From the NCBI GenBank assembly GCA_040768845.1, contig JAXGME010000004.1, forward strand, positions 62,001 to 126,000: a DNA stretch of 64,000 nucleotides, given 5' to 3'. Each line of letters starts with the position of its first letter. Position 1 is the stretch's first letter. The notes beneath the pieces are model-generated. The model had not been told where the DNA came from and did not search any database. It saw nothing but the letters and a program-made list of their open reading frames with translations. A program made the translations under genes and the position numbers. Shown one piece after another: positions 59,601 to 64,000 of the stretch. This stretch comes from JAEZHK01 sp040768845. GTDB taxonomy: Bacteria > Bacillota > Clostridia > Christensenellales > Aristaeellaceae.

Positions 59601-62600
59601 CCCGCCGCCAACAACACCACCACCAAGGACATTTCGGTGGACGCCGCGGTGGCGCTGGCGGTCATCACCAACAACGTGCTGGCCCAGGTGCTGGAGCACG
59701 CGTCCGTCACCACCACCGGGCACGACACCGTCAAGACCGGCGTGGTCGACGGCGCGGGCGTGGAGGAAATGGTCAATTTCCTGCTCAGCGCCTATCAGCG
59801 AGGGCAGACGAAGGCTTCCGCCTCCGGCTTTGCGGTGGCGGGGGACAAGGCCGCCGTGGGCGCCGCGATCGCGGTGAACATCGCCATGTCCGACGTGCGC
59901 GCCACCTTTGCGGGCGTCGGCCTCGTTGCCGGCAGCGCGAAGATCACGGCGCTGACCTCCAACGAGGACGAGGCGAACGCACTGGCCACCGTGGTGGGCG
60001 CGAGTCTGGATCGCTACTTTGACCGGCTGCGCACGGCGCTCAGGCTGGGCAGCGTCGGTTCCGGCGGCGGCAGCGGCAAGATGAACGCTACCATCGTCAA
60101 CAAGATCAACGGCTTCCTGCCCAAGGCGAAGGAACTGACGGCCAACGTGCCCTTCTCGGCCAAGCTGTTTGACCTTCTGGGCGTCAAGACGCCCGCGGCG
60201 CCGTCTTCTTCCACCGCGAGCGGCGCCGCCACGGGCAACGCCGGCGGGAACGCCAACAGCCAGTCGCTGGACGACAGCGCCAAGAAGGAGCAGAGCATCA
60301 ACCTGGCGGCGGCGCTGGGCGTCAACGTCACCAACCACTGCGCCACCGCGGAGATGACCGGCAGCCTGACGGCGAAGAACGCCGAGATCAGCGCCGCGGA
60401 CAGGAGCAACTTCCGCACCACCGGCAGCGGTGCCACCGTCACGCTGCCCTCCCAGCAAAACGCCAACAACATCGCGCTGGGCATTGCGGTGACCGTCAAC
60501 AGGAACAAGGCCCATTCGACCGTCGGCGGCAGCCTCACCGCCACCGGCAGCGGTTCAAATAACGGCGCCATCCGCGTGACCAGCGCCGCCACTCAGAACA
60601 TGGACGGCGCCTACCGCGGCCTTCTGGGCGCACAGGCCGTGGCCTGCGCCATCGCGGGCAGCGGCGGCAAGGTGGGCCTGGCCGGCGCGGTGGCCGTGAT
60701 GGTGGCCGGCGCCGAGTCCATCGCGCGGATTGCGGAGGGTGCGCTGGTTCGCGGCGGCGCGATCAGCATTCTGGCCACCGACCAGTCCAAGCTGGCGGTG
60801 CGCGCCGGCAGCGTGAGCGCCACGGGCGCCTCCGCGGGCGTGGGCGCCTCCTTTGCCCTCATCTATGCGGAAAGCCTCACCCGCGCCACGATCGGCAAAA
60901 ACGCTCAGGTGTACGGCGGCAGCCTGAAGCTGAGCGCGGAAAAGCTGCGGGTGGATTCCACCGATTATCAGTTCCCGCTGGGCATCTCCACGCTGTTCAC
61001 CGTGGACGCTTCGGCAGACCGTTCCGGCATCGTCAACCTCAAGACCTCCGGCGGCTACGCGCTGGAGCTCAACCTGGGCATGGACGATGTCATGAAGACG
61101 CTGGACATGCTGAACTTCCTGGCTTCGGTCAACTACTACGTGGAGGCCATTGCCGGGTCTGTGGTCGGCAGCTCCGACGCCAAGCTCGCGCTCGCGGGCT
61201 CGGTGGCGATGCTGTTTACAAACAACGAAACCGCGGCCGAGGTGGGCGACGGCGCGGTCATCGTGCTGACGGACGGCAGCCTTGACGTGGATGCCTCCAG
61301 CGACACCGTCGCGCGGTTGATTGGCGGCGCGGTGGCGGCCACCACCGGCAAGTCCGGCGTAGGCGTCAACATCGCGGCGCTGGCGGACGAGGACATGGTG
61401 CGCGCTTCCATCGGCGCGGGCGCGAAACTTGGCGCCAGCGGCGACGTGACCGTGGACGCCGCGGCCGCTTCCGACACCTGGGCCGTCACGGTGGCGGCGG
61501 GCGTATCCACCGGCTCGGGGCCGTCCATCGGCGGCAGCATCAACATGATCGTATCCGGCAACACCGTGTGGGCCGGCGCACTGGGCGCGGACGGCGACAC
61601 CGCGGGCGGCGAAGAAATCACGGCTGGCGGCGATGTCCGCATTTCCGCCGACAATGTGGCGAAGATGACGCTGATCTCGGCCTCTTTGGGCGCGGGCAGC
61701 GGCGTGGCTGCCGGCGGCACGGCCGCGGTGATCGTGACGAACAACGATACGCGGGCCGCGTTGGGCGCGGGCGCGAAGCTGACCGCAGGCAGGAGCGCCG
61801 CGATCTCCGCCCGGAGCGCGGAGACCATGCTGAACATTCTGGCCTCCCTCTCCGGCAGCACCGGCAAGGTGGCGGCGGCAGGCACGCTGGGCGTCATGGT
61901 ATCCCAGTCGCTGACACAGGCCTCCGTTGGGGCGCAGGCGCAGGTGACCGCGGCGGACGGTGGCGTGCAGGTGACCGCCGACGGCGCCGTGACCCAGGTG
62001 GTGGTGATGGCGGCGGCCTCCGGTAGCACCGGCGGCGCGGCGGTGGGCGGCACGGTCAACGTGGGCGTGTTTGACCACCAGGTGAATGCGCTGGTGGGCC
62101 AGGGCGCGAAGCTGCAGGCGCAGAAGCTGGCGCAGGGCAACAACGTGATCGTCCGCGCCTCGGCCGACAATTCCACGATTCTCATCACCTTTGCGGGCGC
62201 GGCCAGTTCCTCCAGCGCCGCCATCGCCGGCGCGATTCCGGTGGTGGTGGTCTCCGACAAGGTGCAGGTGGACGTCGGCAGCTACGTGATCATCGAGGCG
62301 GGGGATTCCATCGCGATCATCTCCCGCGCCGAGAGCGGGCTTTACAACATCGCCGGCTCCGTGGCCGTTTCGGCGGGCCAGGCGGGCGCGGGCGCGACCA
62401 TTGCGACGCTGGTGATCGGCAACAGCGTGAATACCAGGATCGGCAACCGCGCGAAGATGATCGCCCACGCGGTGATGGAGGATGCGGCGCTCCCGGCGGG
62501 CGTGCAGCTGCCCAACCGCGACGCGCGCAGAAGGGGCGTTCTGGTCAGCGCCACCGCGAATTCCACCCTGGCGATGATCTCCGGCAGCGGCGCGGCCTCG

Positions 62601-64000
62601 ACGGGCAACGCGGCGGTGGCCGGCGTCGTGCATACCCTCGTGCTCAAAAACAGCGTTAAGGCGGTGGTGGGCGACCACGTGGTCATGGTGGCCGGGCGCG
62701 AATCCAGTACGCCGGGCTCAACCAAGACGGGAGACGGGGAGGTGATCGTCGAATCCGACGACGACTCACACATATACAACATCGCCGGCGCGGTTTCGGC
62801 GTCGTCCGGAGCCGGCGTAGGCGCGTCCGTCGTCGTAATGGTCTACGACAAGCGGATGGAAGCCTCCGTTGGCGACGGCGGGACGATCATCGCCACCGAC
62901 GACGTGACCGTCCAGTCGACCTCCAAGGATACCGTGATCCTGCTGGCCCTCAGCTTTGCGGGGGGCGGCAACGCGGGCGTTGCGGTGAGTGCCAGCGCGC
63001 TGGTGTTTGAAAACGATCTCTTTGCCGCGCTGGGCGGGTCGGTGTTCTCTGACGGCGATGTGCTGGTTAACGCCGACAGCGAAACCACCATGGTCAATAC
63101 CGCCGCGGCGGTTGCGGTGAGCGGCACGGCGGCAGTCACGCCCGTGGCGATCGTCACCTATTTTGAAGGCGCGACCAACGCCCTCTTCCGCGTCGGGGCG
63201 GACATTCTGGCCGCTGGCGGCGTTTCGCTGCGCGCCAAATCCAAGGAATTCATCACGTCCGACGCCGCGGGCGTCAGCGCCTCCGGCACGGCCAGCGTAT
63301 CCGGCACGGTGGATGTGGTGCTCTCCAAGCAAAAGACCACCGCCGTCACCGGGAGCGGTGTGGTGATCGACGCGGCCGCGCTGAATGTGAACGCGGCGGA
63401 CGACTACCAGTTGGTGGGCGTCGTGGCGACCATCGCGGGCAGCGGCACCGCCGGCGTGGCCATCACCGCGCTGGTCAGCGTGCTGCACAACACCGTGAGC
63501 GCCATTCTCGGCGGCAACAACCGCATTACGACCCGGAGCGGTGATGTATCCGTGAACGCCAGCGCCAAGCGCGACATCGGCGCCTATGCCGGCACCGTCG
63601 CGGCGGGCCAGGTGGGCGTCGGCGGCACGCTGATGGTCGTGGTCGCGGGCGGCAGGATGAAGCAGGACGCCGCGGATCAGCTGAGCGCCAGCTTCAAGCC
63701 CGGCGAGTTCATGGACGGCGCATTCTCATCCTCCCACGGTGCCGCTTCCGGGTATGAGAAGGACGATGTCGGCGCGATGCTCGAGGGCGACGGCGACCAG
63801 CAGTCCAAAACCAATGTGGGCAGCGGCGGCTCCTTTGACGGCACCGGCGGCTACAAGGACGATTCGGTTTCCGGCGATGTGAGCGTTGCACCCGGCAAGA
63901 ATGCCGACAACAGCAAGGCCCAGGCCCCGGGCGCGGACACCAGCTTTGGCAGCAACGGCGATATCGACAGCGCCGCCGCCATCGGCTCCGCGAAGCCCAC
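53658..64000 (+). CDS. Giant secreted beta-strand-repeat protein, 3' end beyond the window
   Basis: The frame is open from ATG 53658 (GGAGGAGA site) to the last base: 3447 codons and no stop. An extended basic N-terminus (RRARRKRLWKK) and hydrophobic core (NLVLISLVFALILSTMAVIA) form a long signal peptide. Then a Pro/Glu-rich tandem-repeat stalk (residues about 85-202) and a region with RTX-like turns (GGAGED, GGAGSD, GGDGDD, GGAGFD; residues about 500-625). From about residue 850 on are many beta-strand units of the type VGVGASFGIAVINDSAEATL alternating with A-x-G-x-V strands, as in filamentous adhesin or LktA-like proteins. An adhesin, biofilm or surface-fibre role is inferred. The anchor would be at the unseen C-terminus. 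Asp/Gly/Lys-rich loops (near residues 1490 and 3370) interrupt the repeats. Confidence 0.85.
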   Translation, partial: MRLHGLSGRRARRKRLWKKNLVLISLVFALILSTMAVIAETSAVASASSLEAFEAPPSLDGGASPALLADSGALVTLDSGSGASEPTAAPEAEQEPEPAAAPEAEQQPEPTAAPEAEQEPEPTAAPEAEQQPEPTAAPEAEQQPEAEPEPTAAPEAEQQPEPTAAPEAEQEPKPTAAPEAEQPPEPTATPEAEQQPEPTAAPGIEAQAYVAIPEAGQSSEPQGMVLAAEPLGAIAAKGGVDTAGAKDTVEAYAIPAGSAYIREAAGLLTYKNDATANAIQNALQDALTTARDAVNKTATIVVTDGTYNGGVNLDASAGSSLSELLLSIFGSADAAKGVKLQIVAEDALNEAGEATANSAGGAQVDGSVTISGLDVVLAGLYFSTRAMVSVSDADSFSYYGTRLSDDVDISVSRVKKNIKVDLGEGDDKASVRIKQAPTVSASMTVTPEMGQDATAIFEALTSFKASEISQLGASLADAVRSFLATLNGSISGMVVSDSLTVDIDGGAGEDEIAVKHINSTDLTMASGDAGSTYGFAIDLSKVDTSIRGGAGSDVLGATGGMELTYGRKVVSALMEYVAEEFDIAGSNLRFFGGDGDDVITVDTTAAFPSFRGVTVDVAGGAGFDRLHLTGKLNDRIDAASRITGNTSELTIEALAEITFLGDLIDGIRIPFTKRMVVNSTGVDAFTDALKNKNTVALSALAPGAAAQSFTDYVLDASGPVDYTANLAIPGGGLMLANIVADGGESLTVTRLVAPDFNLLLSGGEITVGGEVRGKNILINSVVTDIAEAAIEQTIIEDDLNEENTVDIEVGFYKANGAAKITVAPSANLVATQAIDMLASLTLDKPYLPTGDIFNPFTLKLGEVNIDIRGALAAGGSIRADALYSSTVSATNGLLKVVIPFGVAAITGDTRITVGGGARLNAGAGVLLRAASDTSAEAEATMGALKFTLALAVVQAETHVKVGDTAAIAAGGAVKLSAMNAVRAEAAALGKKPSMLALKPASGGYIAGSFVFQDTSATIADHASVSSGAALSVRSESRLNTATTTVSIPASQSDGSGGESFLPTDQIRLMSIVPFVETKLLKVEKAPNQTAFGKLLSGVTGSNSLGNKFTDATKTASSSGTPSSTKQVVGALALAYAGNTNSALIDTTGSVTAAGALDVTALAATVNQVRADGSLYKTPMAQAEDAKNSVGAGVAIAVTNHDNSARIIAGSIAARGLSVSAVTGRIVSSSIAKAGHIPKTSSFGLGGAVSVHVVIGRNEALVGSGAAYNLTGGAVNVVSTGNGAFTTVGDASGKRVTPSLSFGGITIPLKPTTGSEKDSVGIGAGIAVSVTGADFIAKVEDGVRFGTAVLDGVNVKASFSGTETIHAAAGAAGGTSIVPVLALAVSGVYSQAYLGTQSGALSATGDVAISAANSMKRSVAADAAAAGSGVGVGASFGIAVINDSAEATLKRSVTAANVLVDAKSVSRLTMTIKASAVGAMPPTSTSTGDAASGKTQEDYDKMKDDGWPLDDNGDDMRSLFNEGEADQMADKNTQAAADLAAGANTNNVNAGSVNQLSQDRPRAETNEGSIQVAASLALNILSNKSLATVGGGIAVTATDKVRVRAVNDTDATISANASATKSTTGVGVAVAINYVRYQNKAKIGASTLRAKSLLVEADIVEADNKKTVEEILTKLLTYFATTEGTEFLMDALLAVEGQASLDALLAANGLYGADYAALTATEKESLRKLIIQQLTEQLTSGQRGDAAGALLSGLIESTVKDFFDTLTDPDFILNMVLGAPDASIGNLFSQLALKGKVAAAAIQEAIVLSLAQKFGNPGELDGIGCLISTSAISGVGAANVGVAGSAAIAVVDGETEALIESRTGYVDGDIAVTEDAAIRARAAQKVYTTATASADKNGKPVKNKDDSSGTSVGVGASAAISIVDVDAIASLGSYRRLSAGTLAILSEAQNDIDSVTIAGADPIARREAVKVTPPGIGQEVSQPAANNTTTKDISVDAAVALAVITNNVLAQVLEHASVTTTGHDTVKTGVVDGAGVEEMVNFLLSAYQRGQTKASASGFAVAGDKAAVGAAIAVNIAMSDVRATFAGVGLVAGSAKITALTSNEDEANALATVVGASLDRYFDRLRTALRLGSVGSGGGSGKMNATIVNKINGFLPKAKELTANVPFSAKLFDLLGVKTPAAPSSSTASGAATGNAGGNANSQSLDDSAKKEQSINLAAALGVNVTNHCATAEMTGSLTAKNAEISAADRSNFRTTGSGATVTLPSQQNANNIALGIAVTVNRNKAHSTVGGSLTATGSGSNNGAIRVTSAATQNMDGAYRGLLGAQAVACAIAGSGGKVGLAGAVAVMVAGAESIARIAEGALVRGGAISILATDQSKLAVRAGSVSATGASAGVGASFALIYAESLTRATIGKNAQVYGGSLKLSAEKLRVDSTDYQFPLGISTLFTVDASADRSGIVNLKTSGGYALELNLGMDDVMKTLDMLNFLASVNYYVEAIAGSVVGSSDAKLALAGSVAMLFTNNETAAEVGDGAVIVLTDGSLDVDASSDTVARLIGGAVAATTGKSGVGVNIAALADEDMVRASIGAGAKLGASGDVTVDAAAASDTWAVTVAAGVSTGSGPSIGGSINMIVSGNTVWAGALGADGDTAGGEEITAGGDVRISADNVAKMTLISASLGAGSGVAAGGTAAVIVTNNDTRAALGAGAKLTAGRSAAISARSAETMLNILASLSGSTGKVAAAGTLGVMVSQSLTQASVGAQAQVTAADGGVQVTADGAVTQVVVMAAASGSTGGAAVGGTVNVGVFDHQVNALVGQGAKLQAQKLAQGNNVIVRASADNSTILITFAGAASSSSAAIAGAIPVVVVSDKVQVDVGSYVIIEAGDSIAIISRAESGLYNIAGSVAVSAGQAGAGATIATLVIGNSVNTRIGNRAKMIAHAVMEDAALPAGVQLPNRDARRRGVLVSATANSTLAMISGSGAASTGNAAVAGVVHTLVLKNSVKAVVGDHVVMVAGRESSTPGSTKTGDGEVIVESDDDSHIYNIAGAVSASSGAGVGASVVVMVYDKRMEASVGDGGTIIATDDVTVQSTSKDTVILLALSFAGGGNAGVAVSASALVFENDLFAALGGSVFSDGDVLVNADSETTMVNTAAAVAVSGTAAVTPVAIVTYFEGATNALFRVGADILAAGGVSLRAKSKEFITSDAAGVSASGTASVSGTVDVVLSKQKTTAVTGSGVVIDAAALNVNAADDYQLVGVVATIAGSGTAGVAITALVSVLHNTVSAILGGNNRITTRSGDVSVNASAKRDIGAYAGTVAAGQVGVGGTLMVVVAGGRMKQDAADQLSASFKPGEFMDGAFSSSHGAASGYEKDDVGAMLEGDGDQQSKTNVGSGGSFDGTGGYKDDSVSGDVSVAPGKNADNSKAQAPGADTSFGSNGDIDSAAAIGSAKP
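53910..54263 (+). repeat. 36-bp tandem repeat encoding a Pro/Glu-rich stalk
   Basis: About nine to ten copies of a 36-bp unit encode EPTAAPEAEQQP with E/Q, K/E and A/T variation; one place has a 12-bp insertion (EAEP). Near-identical copies make length change by slippage likely. The coded segment would be an extended, unstructured spacer. Confidence 0.9.

Noticed and set aside
53673..62782. Very long open frames on the minus strand opposite the giant protein
   Set aside because: They arise from the GC-rich, Ala/Gly/Val/Thr-rich codons of the plus-strand gene. They encode Arg/His/Gly-rich low-complexity sequence without domains, while the plus frame has a start, Shine-Dalgarno, signal peptide and repeats.
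1..64000. tRNA, rRNA or CRISPR arrays
   Set aside because: No cloverleaf-like segment, rRNA-like stretch or regularly spaced short repeats with unique spacers were noticed on either strand. The only short tandem array is coding (53910-54263).

Overview
The window is about 65% GC, densely coded and rich in ABC importers. Gene families, Shine-Dalgarno sites and sigma-A-type promoters (TTGACA/N17/TATAAT) fit a fermentative, high-GC member of the Firmicutes/Clostridia. A Christensenellales-like gut lineage is my guess from gene style, not a demonstrated placement. The four complete substrate-binding proteins have Sec signal peptides but no lipobox cysteine, which is unusual for a monoderm. No rRNA, tRNA or CRISPR array was seen.

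Layout. 1-2844: 3' part of a glycine-betaine OpuA-type operon, whose stop codon lies inside a 164-bp MITE-like inverted-repeat element. 3082-3765: AlkD-like HEAT-repeat protein. 4079-7990: ChvE/GguA/GguB-type sugar importer. 8139-12294 (minus): a ketoreductase and a fused acyl-AMP ligase / acyl carrier protein / alpha-oxoamine synthase, resembling a compact long-chain-base (sphingoid-like) lipid pathway. 12514-13819: peroxiredoxin and pirin. 13871-17010: an IS4-family element carrying a nested IS256-family element, inserted in a terminator. 17170-18742: an 87-residue orphan behind a palindromic operator, and a serine hydrolase.

18955-31066 reads as one catabolic region: a peptide importer, two N-acyl-D-amino-acid deacylases, an ornithine/alanine-racemase-fold enzyme, a YheO/DauR-type regulator, a SelA-fold PLP enzyme and a RidA protein. 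Together these suggest uptake and breakdown of D-amino-acid-containing peptides or N-acyl-D-amino acids. 31140-41088 is a sugar-acid region: GntR regulator, carbohydrate ABC importer without its own ATPase, mannonate-dehydratase-like enzyme, and an IclR-controlled divergent operon with a KDPG-type aldolase, KDG kinase and galactonate-dehydratase-like enzyme, plus a second aldolase. The first aldolase gene has no usable in-frame AUG. 41306-43904: DUF362 ferredoxin protein behind an AdhR-like operator, and a trans-sulfuration-type PLP enzyme. 43949-51865: a second ATPase-less carbohydrate importer, GntR regulator, GH29 fucosidase and GH106-like rhamnosidase, apparently cytoplasmic, so deoxy-sugar glycans are probably imported and then cut.

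51997 to the end: a membrane-anchored TPR protein followed by a giant secreted beta-strand-repeat protein. Its frame is open from 53658 through the window end (more than 3,440 residues), with a Pro/Glu-rich tandem-repeat stalk, RTX-like glycine/aspartate turns and many repeats of a VGVGA-type motif. Long open frames on the opposite strand there are composition shadows.
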